From contig NZ_BSTT01000001.1 of the NCBI RefSeq assembly GCF_030269685.1, forward strand, positions 248,001 through 312,000: a stretch of 64,000 bases of DNA, read 5' to 3'. Source of the stretch: Actinomycetospora sp. NBRC 106378 (GTDB lineage: Bacteria; Actinomycetota; Actinomycetes; Mycobacteriales; Pseudonocardiaceae). Shown piece by piece: positions 10,684-18,872 of the stretch. The notes beneath the pieces were generated by a model that saw only the letters and a list, made by a program, of their open reading frames with translations, searched no databases and was not told the DNA's origin. Each line of letters opens with the position of its first letter. Positions within the stretch are counted from its first letter, which is position 1. Made by a program: the position numbers and the translations under genes.

Positions 10684-11669
10684 GCGTCACGGCGATCGCC
10701 GTGTCGGTCCTGCTGATCGTCGCGTCCGCGTTCTTCGTCGCCGTCGAGTTCGCCCTCGTCGCGGCACGGACCTACCGGCTCGAGGAGGAGGCGGCGCGCA
10801 GCGCGTCCGCCCGCGCGGCGCTACGCAGCGCCCGGGACCTGTCGCTGCTGCTCGCGGGGTCCCAGCTCGGGATCACGCTGTGCGTGCTCGGTCTCGGCGC
10901 GGTGACCAAGCCCGCCGTCGACGAGGCCCTGAACCCGCTGCTGACCGGCTGGGGCGTCCCGGCCGCCGTGGCCGGGGTCGCGTCCTTCGTGATCTCGCTC
11001 GTCGTCGTGACGTTCCTGCACCTCGTCGTCGGCGAGATGGCCCCGAAATCCTGGGCCATCGCCCACCCGGAGCGCTCGGCGATGCTGCTGGCGCTCCCGA
11101 TGCGCGCCTTCATGGTGGTCACCCGCCCGCTGCTCGTGGTGCTGAACGGGGCCGCGAACCGCTGCCTGCGGGTCCTCGGCGTCGAGCCGGTCGACGAGAT
11201 GAGCGGCGGACGCGGACCCGACGACCTGCGTGAGCTCGTCGACCACTCCGCCGAGACCGGTGCCCTCGACCCGGAGCGCCGCGACCAGGTGCTCGCCGCG
11301 CTGGAGCTCGAGCGCACCCCGGTGCGGGCCCTGGCCCGCGAGCCGATCGGCGTCGAGGCCGACGACGACGTCGCCGCCGTGCAGGCCCTGTCCCGCGAGA
11401 GCGGGCACCTGCGCCTCGTCGTCTCCGAGCGCGGCCGCCCGGTCGGGTACGTCCACGTGCGGGACACGCTGACCCGCCCGTCGACGACGACCGCGCGCGA
11501 GGTGATGCGGCCCGTGCTGCGCCTCGACGCCGACACGCTGCTGCACGCCGCGGTGGACACCATGCGCGAGCAGCGGGCCCACCTGGCGCTGGTGGAGTCC
11601 GACGGCACTCCGATCGGGCTGCTCACGCTGTCCGACCTGGTCGGGCGGTTGCTGCCGACGCCGGCGTAG
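10680..11669 (+). CDS. second CNNM-family membrane protein (DUF21-CBS, no CorC_HlyC domain)
   Basis: 329 residues: a DUF21 membrane domain (VEFALVAARTYRLEEEAARS, LHLVVGEMAPKSWAIAHPE) followed by two CBS motifs (DDDVAAVQALSRESGHLRLV; LLHAAVDTMREQRAHLALVE). It stops right after the CBS pair and so lacks the CorC_HlyC domain of the upstream paralogue. The ATG at 10680 overlaps the previous stop (ATGA). Paired long and short CNNM genes are common in actinobacteria; likely role is divalent-cation (Mg2+) homeostasis in the cytoplasmic membrane. A palindromic repeat lies just after the stop. Confidence 0.88.
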   Translation: MSVTAIAVSVLLIVASAFFVAVEFALVAARTYRLEEEAARSASARAALRSARDLSLLLAGSQLGITLCVLGLGAVTKPAVDEALNPLLTGWGVPAAVAGVASFVISLVVVTFLHLVVGEMAPKSWAIAHPERSAMLLALPMRAFMVVTRPLLVVLNGAANRCLRVLGVEPVDEMSGGRGPDDLRELVDHSAETGALDPERRDQVLAALELERTPVRALAREPIGVEADDDVAAVQALSRESGHLRLVVSERGRPVGYVHVRDTLTRPSTTTAREVMRPVLRLDADTLLHAAVDTMREQRAHLALVESDGTPIGLLTLSDLVGRLLPTPA

Positions 11670-11678
11670 GCCCCCTTT

Positions 11679-11737
11679 TTCCGAGCGAACGGCACTCTCG
11701 CGCACATAGATGCTGCGAGCGGGCCGTTCGCTCGGAA
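11679..11737. repeat. dispersed palindrome, family 1, copy A
   Basis: Inverted repeat with arms TTCCGAGCGAACGGC and GCCGTTCGCTCGGAA around the core GCGCACATAGATGCTGCGAG. It sits between convergent genes (CNNM 2 and the TetR regulator) and may double as a bidirectional terminator. The same core occurs in reverse orientation at 37675-37725. Confidence 0.75.
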
Positions 11738-11747
11738 CCGGGAGTCG

Positions 11748-12389
11748 TCAGGACGTGGGATCGACCGCGATCAGGGCCCACACCGTGTCGGCGACGCGCT
11801 CGGCGAAGGCCGCGCCGCCGGGGTCGCCGCGCAGGAACGCGCCGAAGAAGCTCCCGAAGCACATCGTCGTGAGGGTGTCGGCGTCGAGGTCGGCCCGGAC
11901 GTGCCCACGGTCCTGCAATGCGGTGAGCAGGTCGAGGAGCAGCGTCATCCGGGGTTCGACGGCCCGCTCCCGCAGCAGGTCGAGCAGCTCGGGGGCGCGC
12001 GGCTGCTCGCCCATGAAGCCGCCCTGCAGGACGATCGCGTCCGGGTTGAAGTAGCAGGGATCGACCCGGCGGACGGCCTCGGCGAACGCCTCGCGGGGCG
12101 GGAGGGACGCCAGGTCGAGGGTCGGGTAGCTGTCGAGCTGCGCCCGGAACCCCCAGTCCAGCGCGTCGACCACCAGCTCGAACTTCCCCGGCCAGCGGCG
12201 GTACAGCGTCGGCCGGGACACCCCCGCGTCCGAGGCGATGTCCCCGAGGGTCATCTTCGAGTAGCCGTCGAGGACGAGGCGCCGACGGGTGGCCCGGATG
12301 ATTGCTTCGTCGAGCGCCGGATCACGCGGACGACCGCCGGCGCTCGTCTGCTCGCCGGTCGCCTGCTCGCCGGTCGCCGCGGAGTCCAC
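11748..12389 (-). CDS. TetR-family repressor of the nitrobenzoate-type cluster
   Basis: 213 residues with an N-terminal TetR helix-turn-helix (YSKMTLGDIASDAGVSRPTL followed by YRRWPGKFELVVDAL) and a helical ligand domain. A 15-base tandem duplication at the start encodes ATGEQATGEQ. The GTG at 12389 is preferred because AAGGTG lies 6 bases upstream; GTG 12398 is possible. It lies just downstream of the nitroreductase gene and, because of a frameshift there, is currently in frame with it. Two matching palindromes at 13691-13711 and 15373-15405 are its likely operators, with an aromatic substrate or intermediate as the inferred inducer. Confidence 0.85.
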   Translation of the reverse strand: MDSAATGEQATGEQTSAGGRPRDPALDEAIIRATRRRLVLDGYSKMTLGDIASDAGVSRPTLYRRWPGKFELVVDALDWGFRAQLDSYPTLDLASLPPREAFAEAVRRVDPCYFNPDAIVLQGGFMGEQPRAPELLDLLRERAVEPRMTLLLDLLTALQDRGHVRADLDADTLTTMCFGSFFGAFLRGDPGGAAFAERVADTVWALIAVDPTS

Positions 12390-12399
12390 GACCCGCACC

Positions 12400-13112
12400 T
12401 TACGAGCCGCCGTCACCGTGGAAGGTGGCGAACGCGGAGACGGGCTCGCGCGGGGTGGCCACCTCGTCGAGGGGTGCTCGTGGTCGGCGTACCCGAGCGA
12501 CAGGCCGCAGACGATGATCTGGTCGTCGTCGATCACGAGGTGCCGTCGGAGCACGCGGTGGAAGTCGATGAACGACGCCTGGGCGCACGTGTCCAGCCCG
12601 GCCTCGCGGGCGGCGAGCATGAGTCCCTGGAGGAACTGGCCGGCATCGACCAGCGCGCCGTCCAGCGGGTGCGCGCTCACCGTCAGGATCATCCCGACCG
12701 GGGCGCCGAAGAACTCGTAGTTGCGTCGGTGGTGGCAGTCCCGCCCCACGGCGTCGTCGTGCTCCACGCCGAGGCACTGCCGGTAGAGCTGGTCGCCGAA
12801 CGCCGCGCGGCGGCTGCGGAACGGCTCGGCCCAGTTCTCCGGCGCCGGCTGGTAGGTGTAGCCGGGCTGCGGGTGTCGTTGCCCGGCGTCGAGGGCCTCC
12901 CAGAGGTCCTCGGCGAGCCGGCGCTTCGCGTCGCCGGTGACGACGTGCACCCGCCACGGTTGGGTGTTGGAGTTGCTCGCCGATCGCGCCGCCAGGGCGA
13001 GCAGGTCCTCGACGACGTCCCGCGGCACCGGCGTCGATCGGAACGCCCGGACGCTGCGCCGCGACCGCAGCGCCTCGGACACCGAGGCGGCGGTGCGGTG
13101 CGCGAGGGTCAC
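12400..13112 (-). pseudogene. nitroreductase (4-nitrobenzoate reductase-like) with a C-terminal frameshift
   Basis: An FMN-dependent nitroreductase: RRSVRAFRSTPVPRDVVEDL, then SASNSNTQPWRVHVVTG (FMN contacts), and a C-terminal half VDAGQFLQGLMLAAREAGLD. Near the end the frame breaks in a run of four G (12471-12474, plus strand). With one more base the protein ends normally in ATPREPVSAFATFHGDGGS and TAA at 12400 (237 residues). As given, the frame runs on and fuses to the TetR gene. The start GTG 13112 overlaps the lyase gene (GTGA). Next to a DUF4863 lyase it is PnbA-like: it would reduce 4-nitrobenzoate to the 4-hydroxylamino compound. A sequencing error is possible; catalytic residues lie before the break. 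Confidence 0.8.
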
Positions 13113-13624
13113 GAGGCGTCCGGCGCGTCGATGTCGTACGAGATGCGCCCGGCGGGCAGGAAGAACAGCGCGATCACCGCACCCCCGCGGACCTCGGGAT
13201 AGTGGTGGCTCGCCGGCTCGGGCGCGGTCCACCCGGCACCCTGCCAGCCGCGCGGCCCGCCGAGCTGGGCGCCCTCGTCGAGCGGGATCACCATGTTGAT
13301 CTCGCCGTAGGGGTGCTGGTGGTACTCGCCGCGGAACTCCTCGACGCTGTCCATGTAGACGGCGGTGATGCTGAACCAGCTCAGCTCCTCGCTGGGCTGC
13401 GCGATCCGGCTCCGGCGGTAGTGCGGCCCCTCGACCTCGACGTTCGCGGCCCAGCCCTGCTCCACGCCGTCGCGGATGATCGCCGCGAGGTCGTCCCACA
13501 CGGGGTCGCCGGGGCCGTGGTGGGTGTTGAGGTAGGCCTCGAGCTCCTCGCCCGCGGTCTTGTTCCTGATGGTCTCGAGGAAGGGGGCGGTGCGGGCGAT
13601 CAGGTCCTCGGCGGTGGCGGTCAC
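13109..13624 (-). CDS. p-hydroxylaminobenzoate lyase-like protein (DUF4863)
   Basis: 171 residues matching the DUF4863/PnbB type: EEFRGEYHQHPYGEINMVIP (cupin-like His cluster), then GWQGAGWTAPEPASHHYPEV and GGAVIALFFLPAGRISYDID. PnbB converts 4-hydroxylaminobenzoate to protocatechuate with ammonia release. The neighbouring nitroreductase would supply its substrate, so together they give oxygen-independent entry of 4-nitrobenzoate into protocatechuate catabolism. An ATG at 13624 follows GGAGAGGAG-type purines. A TetR-type palindrome lies 67 bases upstream. No protocatechuate ring-cleavage genes are in the window. Family assignment is from recognisable motifs; substrate is inferred. Confidence 0.72.
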   Translation of the reverse strand: MTATAEDLIARTAPFLETIRNKTAGEELEAYLNTHHGPGDPVWDDLAAIIRDGVEQGWAANVEVEGPHYRRSRIAQPSEELSWFSITAVYMDSVEEFRGEYHQHPYGEINMVIPLDEGAQLGGPRGWQGAGWTAPEPASHHYPEVRGGAVIALFFLPAGRISYDIDAPDAS

Positions 13625-13690
13625 GGTGGGCTCCTCTCCTGGGCGCGATCGGCGTGTCGCGCATCGCCGATGACGCTAGGCGGGCTTTCA

Positions 13691-13711
13691 GTTACAGTCA
13701 ATACTTGTAAC
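13691..13711. promoter_or_regulatory. TetR-type operator upstream of the lyase operon
   Basis: GTTACA-N9-TGTAAC, part of a longer partial palindrome (AGTTACA...TGTAACGTAACT), 67 bases upstream of the lyase start. Its arms match the core of the perfect palindrome at 15373-15405, and a TetR gene is the last gene of this operon. Confidence 0.75.
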
Positions 13712-13846
13712 GTAACTACGCCATTGCCGAGGCGACCGCGAGGCCGAGCTCCGGGACGCCGGTCATCGCTGCCCGCTCGCGCTGGTCGGTGCGGCGGCTG
13801 CGACCGGGTCGGAGGTCCCGCCGGGCGTCCCCTCGAGGGCGGTCGG

Positions 13847-15199
13847 CTACGGTGCGAGTGCTCGTCGGTGTGCGCGTCCGAGGAGCACGACCGCGACCCC
13901 CGCCACGGCCATGGCGAGCCCCATGACCGTGAACACCGTCTGCGCCGACACGCCCACGCCGATCGCGAGGCCCACCACGAGGGGCGCGACGATCCCTCCG
14001 ATGCGCCCGACGCCCAGGGCCCATCCCACGCCGGTCGAGCGGATCAGGTTCGGGTAGAGCTGCGCGGACAACGCGATCACGCTCATCTGCCCCCCGGCGA
14101 CGCAGGTGCCGACGAGGAACGCCGAGATCAGGAAGGCGGAGCTGCCGGCCGAGAAGGCCAGCGCGAACCCGAGCAGCAACACCGAGCCGAGCAGGTACAC
14201 GATGGCCAGCACGGTGAACGGGCCGCGGCGGTCCATCGCCGGTCCGATGATCGCGGCGGCGATGATGCCGCCGACCATGAGCAGGGCGGTCCCGCCGGCA
14301 GCGACACCGGCACTGGTCCCAGACTGCACGGCGATCGTCGGCAGCCAGCTCAGCACGGCGTAGAAGACGCCGAGGTTGACGATGAACGCCAACCAGAGCA
14401 GCAGCGTGCGGGCGATCCACCGCCGCTGCAGCAGCTCCGTCAGCACCGAGCGGGCCGACACCGCACGCGCCGCCCGACCTTCGGGCCCGAGCACGACGGT
14501 GCCGGGGTCCACCTCCGGGGCCACCCGCCGGCACACCTGAGCGAACCGGATCGTCGCCTCGGAGCGCAGCAGCCGGCTCGGCGACTCGGGGAGCAGGAGC
14601 GCCAGGGCGATGACGGCGATCAGGGGCAGAACCCCGCAGAGCACGAACATCCCGCGCCATCCGATCGCTCGCGTGATCGGCCCGGAGAGCAGACTGGCGA
14701 CGACGAAGCCGAAGGCGTAGCAGGCGTAGATCCCCATCACGAAGCTCGACCGGCGTCGTGCGGGTGCGTATTCGCTGACGATGGCGATGGTGCTCGGGAT
14801 GGCGCCGCCGAGGCCGATGCCGGTCGCGAGACGCAGGAGGATCAGCTGGACGTCGTCGGCGGCGAACGCCGACGCGATGCTGAACACCCCGATCATTGCC
14901 GTGGAAGCGAGAACGACGTTGCGCTGACCGAACCGGTTGGCGAGCGGCGAGAGCGCCAGGTAGCCGATCATCAGGCCGACGATCGAGGCGGAGAAGATCG
15001 GGCCCAACGCGGCGACCGGCAGTCCCCACTCGCGAGCGACGACCGGGGCGATGAAGGCGATCACCTGGGTGTCCAGCCCGTCGAGGAACATCACCGAGCC
15101 CGTCAGCGCCAGCACGAGCAGGTGGAACCGACCGACCTTCCGCCGATCGATCACGTCGTCGAGCACGACCTGGGGCGGCGCTGGGTTGGCAGTGGACAT
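13847..15199 (-). CDS. MFS aromatic-acid:H+ symporter (AAHS type)
   Basis: 450 residues with 12 predicted membrane helices. MFLDGLDTQVIAFIAPVVAR carries the conserved D-G-x-D of aromatic-acid symporters (PcaK/BenK), and the cytoplasmic loop between helices 2 and 3 has SPLANRFGQRNVVL. YPNLIRSTGVGWALGVGRIG is the matching C-half signature. It most likely imports a benzoate-type acid for the adjacent nitroreductase/lyase pair. It is transcribed in the same direction as the lyase, 222 bases upstream of it, and has its own operator at 15373-15405, so both units are probably co-induced by the TetR protein. Confidence 0.9.
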   Translation of the reverse strand: MSTANPAPPQVVLDDVIDRRKVGRFHLLVLALTGSVMFLDGLDTQVIAFIAPVVAREWGLPVAALGPIFSASIVGLMIGYLALSPLANRFGQRNVVLASTAMIGVFSIASAFAADDVQLILLRLATGIGLGGAIPSTIAIVSEYAPARRRSSFVMGIYACYAFGFVVASLLSGPITRAIGWRGMFVLCGVLPLIAVIALALLLPESPSRLLRSEATIRFAQVCRRVAPEVDPGTVVLGPEGRAARAVSARSVLTELLQRRWIARTLLLWLAFIVNLGVFYAVLSWLPTIAVQSGTSAGVAAGGTALLMVGGIIAAAIIGPAMDRRGPFTVLAIVYLLGSVLLLGFALAFSAGSSAFLISAFLVGTCVAGGQMSVIALSAQLYPNLIRSTGVGWALGVGRIGGIVAPLVVGLAIGVGVSAQTVFTVMGLAMAVAGVAVVLLGRAHRRALAP

Positions 15200-15706
15200 G
15201 GGTCATCACCATCCGGTGTGGGGTTCGGGAGAAGTCGGCGGGAGCTGGCACGACGAACTCGACGCTCGCCTCGTCCGTGGCTCCCCGGCGCCCTGGATCG
15301 AGGGGAGGCGGCAGACCACCGATCGAGCGTTGGCATCGATCCGATGGGGCCCGCCAGGAGAATCTAGGAGGGCTTTACGTTACATGCAATAGCTGTAACG
15401 TAAAGTCTTGTGGCCACCTCTTCGTCCGCTCGTCCCGACGAGCCGCAGGCCAGTGGTTGATCATGGCGATCGTCTCGCCGTCGGTCCAAGAGCCCACAGG
15501 CCCGACCACCGTCCGCCGACTCGTGCACGGGGGTCTCGACCCAGGCCTCGAGGGCAAGCTTTGCCCGCCTCGACGAGCTGGTCCTGGCCGTCGCCTCCAC
15601 GGCAACCGAGCCTGCCCATCATCCCTGTCGAGCTGAAGGTGGTTCTGCTGGTCGGGTGCGCTGTTGTGAGCGGTATCGCGAAGCCTACTACTGAGCGGTG
15701 GTGCCG
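15200..15706. other. intergenic region between the AAHS permease and the LysR gene
   Basis: About 500 bases without a convincing gene. It contains the perfect TetR-type palindrome (15373-15405) and presumably divergent promoters for the permease (left) and LysR gene (right). Several short open frames occur, but none has both a ribosome site and recognisable protein features. A stretch on the plus strand (about 15540-15610) has a weakly protein-like reading (ASFARLDELVLAVASTATEP) that could be the relic of a helical protein. Confidence 0.6.
15373..15405. promoter_or_regulatory. perfect TetR-type operator upstream of the permease gene
   Basis: CTTTACGTTACA-N9-TGTAACGTAAAG: two perfect 12-base arms with the same GTTACA-N9-TGTAAC core as the site at 13691-13711. 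It lies 174 bases before the permease start. Confidence 0.8.
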
Positions 15707-16630
15707 ATGAATTTCCCGTTCTTGGATCTGTTCCGGTTACGCGTTTTCGTCGCCGTCGTCGACCGCAACGGCTACTCGGCGGCGGCCCGACATCTCCACC
15801 TGGCCCAAGCCACGGTCTCACATCACGTGGCGGCATTGCAGAGGTCGCTCGGCGTCGAGCTTCTCCGCTACGAGCAACGGGCAGTTCATCTGACCCCCAC
15901 CGGTCGCGAGGTGTATCGCTCCGCGATTCTCATGCTCCGGGAACAGGACTCCCTGCAGCTGGCACTGCACGATCTCAAGCACGGACGCCGCGGACGGGTT
16001 CGATTCGGCGTCAGCGTCGCGTTCGAGCAGAGGTACTTCCTGGATCAGATCGTGGCGCCGTTCTGTCGCGCACATCCGGGCACGCTGCTGTCGCTTCAGT
16101 TCCATCACAGTTATCGGCAGGCTCAGGCCGTGATCGACCGGGAAGCGGACCTGGCCTACGTGGTGCAGTGGAACCTGCCCCCTGACGCCCTGTTCGAACC
16201 CCTGCACAAGTCAACCCTGAGGTTCCTCGTCCCTCGCTCGCACCCCCTGACGCGTGCGGACTCCGTCGACATCGAGGAGGTGGCTGCGGCTGGGCTCATC
16301 ACCGGAACCTTCAGCAGTGTCGAATCGATCTTCTACCGGCAGCTCCTCAAAGACAGCGGCATCGTCGGCGAGCATTCGGTGGTCGAAGTGGACGGCATGC
16401 AGGCACGGGTTCTCGCCGCCGAAGCCGGCCTCGGCGTCGTCACGACATTGATCCCGCCCTATGCCAGCGGCAGCACGATGTCTCCACTCGTGGAACTGTC
16501 GGTGAATGGCCCTGCCGCTGAGGCCCAGGTTGGATTGGTCCGTCGCGCCGGCGACGACGGCTCGGAGAGCGTCCACGCGTTGGCGTCATGGTTGCGCGAA
16601 CGGACGTCCACGCGCAAACCGACAGTTTGA
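15707..16630 (+). CDS. LysR-family transcriptional regulator
   Basis: 307 residues. The N-terminal winged helix-turn-helix reads LFRLRVFVAVVDRNGYSAAA then RHLHLAQATVSHHVAALQRS; the rest is a periplasmic-binding-like effector domain (GRVRFGVSVAFEQRYFLDQI...). ATG 15707 is preferred; GTG 15698 and 15701 are in frame just upstream. Base composition is visibly less GC-rich than that of the flanking core genes. LysR proteins normally control an adjacent operon with a small-molecule co-inducer; the divergent permease or the convergent aromatic monooxygenase operon is the likely target. Confidence 0.88.
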   Translation: MNFPFLDLFRLRVFVAVVDRNGYSAAARHLHLAQATVSHHVAALQRSLGVELLRYEQRAVHLTPTGREVYRSAILMLREQDSLQLALHDLKHGRRGRVRFGVSVAFEQRYFLDQIVAPFCRAHPGTLLSLQFHHSYRQAQAVIDREADLAYVVQWNLPPDALFEPLHKSTLRFLVPRSHPLTRADSVDIEEVAAAGLITGTFSSVESIFYRQLLKDSGIVGEHSVVEVDGMQARVLAAEAGLGVVTTLIPPYASGSTMSPLVELSVNGPAAEAQVGLVRRAGDDGSESVHALASWLRERTSTRKPTV

Positions 16631-16887
16631 TCAGTTCTCCGGGGGCCGTCGTGGCACCGCAACGAGCTGCCGGCGAGGGCGGCAAAGAATGTGCGGGGTT
16701 CTCCCGCATCGGCGTCGCCCCACCACTCAGGACCGCGGCCAACACCACCCCGCCGTGGAAATCCTCACCCGAGCCCGGCTGCGAAAGGTCCAACGTCCCG
16801 GGACGACCACATCCCCGACCACCCCGGTCGGCCCGGCGTGGTCCAGAAGCGGCTCGCGCAGCCGCCGCGGCTTCACACACACGGCTC
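16631..16887. other. intergenic region after the LysR gene
   Basis: About 257 bases between convergent genes. No gene with supporting features and no strong terminator stem was identified. Confidence 0.5.
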
Positions 16888-17556
16888 TCAGTCCGGGACC
16901 ACCTCGGTCCGTGCGCGACGAGCCGCGTCCGTGTCGAAGGGCGACAACGCGAACCCGGAATCGAAGCTGGTCTGCGCGAGAGCCGCCAACGTGATCTGCA
17001 GGAACCCCGTCGACTCGAGGTCCTTCGCGCGCGGGAGAAGTCCGACGTCGACCGCTCGCATCCCGGCGGCCTCCACCACCTCCATCAGCGCGACCTTCGC
17101 GTCGACGTCGTCCCCGGCGAGCAACACGGTCGTCGGTGTTCCGTCGACGGTGCCGTGGACCAGGGTGTGGCCGAACGTCGTGTTGAACGCCTTGACGACG
17201 CGTGCCGTCGGGATCTGCTGCGAGAGCTCGGCGGCCGCCGAAGAGCCCGTGGGTACCACCAACTCGTCGAAGGTGGAGAAGTCGATGGGGTTGCTGATGT
17301 CGACGACGACCTTCCCGTCGAGCTGGTCGCCGCAGCGCGCGATGACGTCCCCGAACGCCTCGTAGGGAACCGCGAGCACGACGACGTCCCCCGTGAGGTC
17401 GTCACCGATGACCGCGTGCTCGACATCGAGCTGCTCAATCGGCCCGCCAGGATCAGGACTGCGTCCGAGAACCTGCACCGACGCCTTCGACCGGATGAAC
17501 ACCTCCGTGATGGCGGCGGCCATCTTGCCCGTTCCGATGACGCTGACCGATGTCAT
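16888..17556 (-). CDS. NADPH-dependent F420 reductase-like dinucleotide-binding protein
   Basis: 222 residues. The N-terminal Rossmann motif is VSVIGTGKMAAAITEVFIRS (G-x-G-x-M), followed by DVVVLAVPYEAFGDVIA and VVDISNPIDF, the pattern of the F420_oxidored/NADP-binding domain family. C-terminal KAFNTTFGHTLVHGTVDG and DVGLLPRAKDLESTGFLQIT match F420H2:NADP oxidoreductase relatives, which move hydride between F420 and NADP. Small family members in catabolic clusters may use other substrates. It is the second gene of an operon; its ATG overlaps the stop of the upstream monooxygenase (17553-17556). Confidence 0.8.
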   Translation of the reverse strand: MTSVSVIGTGKMAAAITEVFIRSKASVQVLGRSPDPGGPIEQLDVEHAVIGDDLTGDVVVLAVPYEAFGDVIARCGDQLDGKVVVDISNPIDFSTFDELVVPTGSSAAAELSQQIPTARVVKAFNTTFGHTLVHGTVDGTPTTVLLAGDDVDAKVALMEVVEAAGMRAVDVGLLPRAKDLESTGFLQITLAALAQTSFDSGFALSPFDTDAARRARTEVVPD

Positions 17557-18779
17557 GAGCTACCACCTTCTTGCTGGTGACGCATGCGGTTCACCGTCTT
17601 GTCGGCCACAGCTGCAGCGTCGTAGTCGAAGACGAAGCTCCTGCGGAAGTCCCGCCCGGCCCGCACCTCTGCGTCGCGTTTCCCGAGGTTCTCGAACTCC
17701 GCCTGCGACGCCAGCTGTGTCCCGCTCCGCCGGGAACTGGCCTGCAGGATGGCGGTGCGCTGCATCCGCACCGCGGCATAACGCCGGAACGCTTCGCTGA
17801 CGGCGGCCGGTCCGTTCGCCTCGCGGAGCACGATGGCGAGTGCGACAGCGTCCTCCAGAGCCTGGTTCACGCCCTGGCCCGCGTGCGGGAGCATCGTGTG
17901 CGCCGCGTCGCCCAGCAACGTGACCCGGCCCCGTGACCAGCTCCTCAGCGGCTCCCGGTCGTACAGGCCCCACCAGAAGGTCTCGTCGATCCGGCTGATG
18001 AAGTCGCGCAGATTCGGGTCCCACTCCGGCCCGAACTCCGCCACGAGCTCGTCGACGTCCCCCCGCGCGGACCACGACTCTCTCAACGGTCTGCTGCTCG
18101 GGACGAATCCTACGAAGTTGAACTGCTCCCGCTGCCGGATCGGGTAGCACATGAAGTGTTTCCGCATGCCCATCCAGATCTGGTTCCGCATGGGCCAGTC
18201 CGCGGGCAGGTTCTTCGCGTCCAGTACGCCGCGATACGCGATGAACCCGGAGTAGACGGGGTCCTCCGTCCGAATCATCGACTCCCGGACCACGGAATGA
18301 GTGCCGTCCGCGCCCACGACGGCGTCGAACACGCTGCTCTCGCCGTTCTGGAACATCAGACGGACGTCGGCGTCGGACGCGTCGATCGCGGTGAGTCGGT
18401 GGCCGACACGGATCGTCTCCGGAGCAAGGGCGCGGACCATCACGTCGACGAAGTCCGCTCGATGCATGCCCAGCGTCTGGTACTGCCCCGACGAGTCGGC
18501 CCACGGGACCTCCCCCACCAGTCGGCCGTCCGTGTCGATGTAGCGGCCCGGACCGTCGTAGGTCGCTCCTACGCGCCTGATGTCGTCGAGAACCCCCAGG
18601 CGGTTCAGCACACGCTGCCCGTTCGGGGCGAGCCCGACCCCGGCGCCGATCTCGCCCAACTGCCCAGCCTGCTCGAACACCGTCACCTCGACGTCGGCGA
18701 CGCGCTGCAGTCCTATCGCCGCCGCCAGCCCCCCGAGACCCGCCCCGACAACCGCCACACGGATAGGGCGATGTGCCAT
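17553..18779 (-). CDS. FAD-dependent aromatic hydroxylase (salicylate/6-hydroxynicotinate monooxygenase type)
   Basis: 408 residues of the class A flavoprotein monooxygenases. FAD-binding GxGxxG is in VAVVGAGLGGLAAAIGLQ, the DG motif in FDAVVGADGTHSVVRE, and the GD motif in VTLLGDAAHTMLPHAGQG. Such enzymes use NAD(P)H and O2 to hydroxylate, or decarboxylatively hydroxylate, benzoate- or pyridine-type acids. It lies between an aromatic-acid permease and an F420-reductase-like gene in one transcription unit, so an aromatic acid imported by the permease is the inferred substrate. GC content is lower than that of the core genes. Confidence 0.88.
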   Translation of the reverse strand: MAHRPIRVAVVGAGLGGLAAAIGLQRVADVEVTVFEQAGQLGEIGAGVGLAPNGQRVLNRLGVLDDIRRVGATYDGPGRYIDTDGRLVGEVPWADSSGQYQTLGMHRADFVDVMVRALAPETIRVGHRLTAIDASDADVRLMFQNGESSVFDAVVGADGTHSVVRESMIRTEDPVYSGFIAYRGVLDAKNLPADWPMRNQIWMGMRKHFMCYPIRQREQFNFVGFVPSSRPLRESWSARGDVDELVAEFGPEWDPNLRDFISRIDETFWWGLYDREPLRSWSRGRVTLLGDAAHTMLPHAGQGVNQALEDAVALAIVLREANGPAAVSEAFRRYAAVRMQRTAILQASSRRSGTQLASQAEFENLGKRDAEVRAGRDFRRSFVFDYDAAAVADKTVNRMRHQQEGGSS

Positions 18780-18872
18780 TTCGATCTCCTCAGTGGGTCC
18801 GTGCGTCCATGTGTTCGCATGTCCGCTCTTGATTCAGCGAAGTGTCCAACTGGAGGCAGTTCGTCGGTCGCA

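Noticed and set aside
13202-15367. Long plus-strand open frame of about 720 codons
   Set aside because: It lies opposite the lyase and the aromatic-acid permease and has low-complexity His/Arg/Glu composition with no motif, so it is a shadow frame.
15407-15700. Short regulator gene between the permease operator and the LysR gene
   Set aside because: A helical-looking stretch exists in one frame but it is interrupted, lacks a start with a ribosome site and shows no domain signature.
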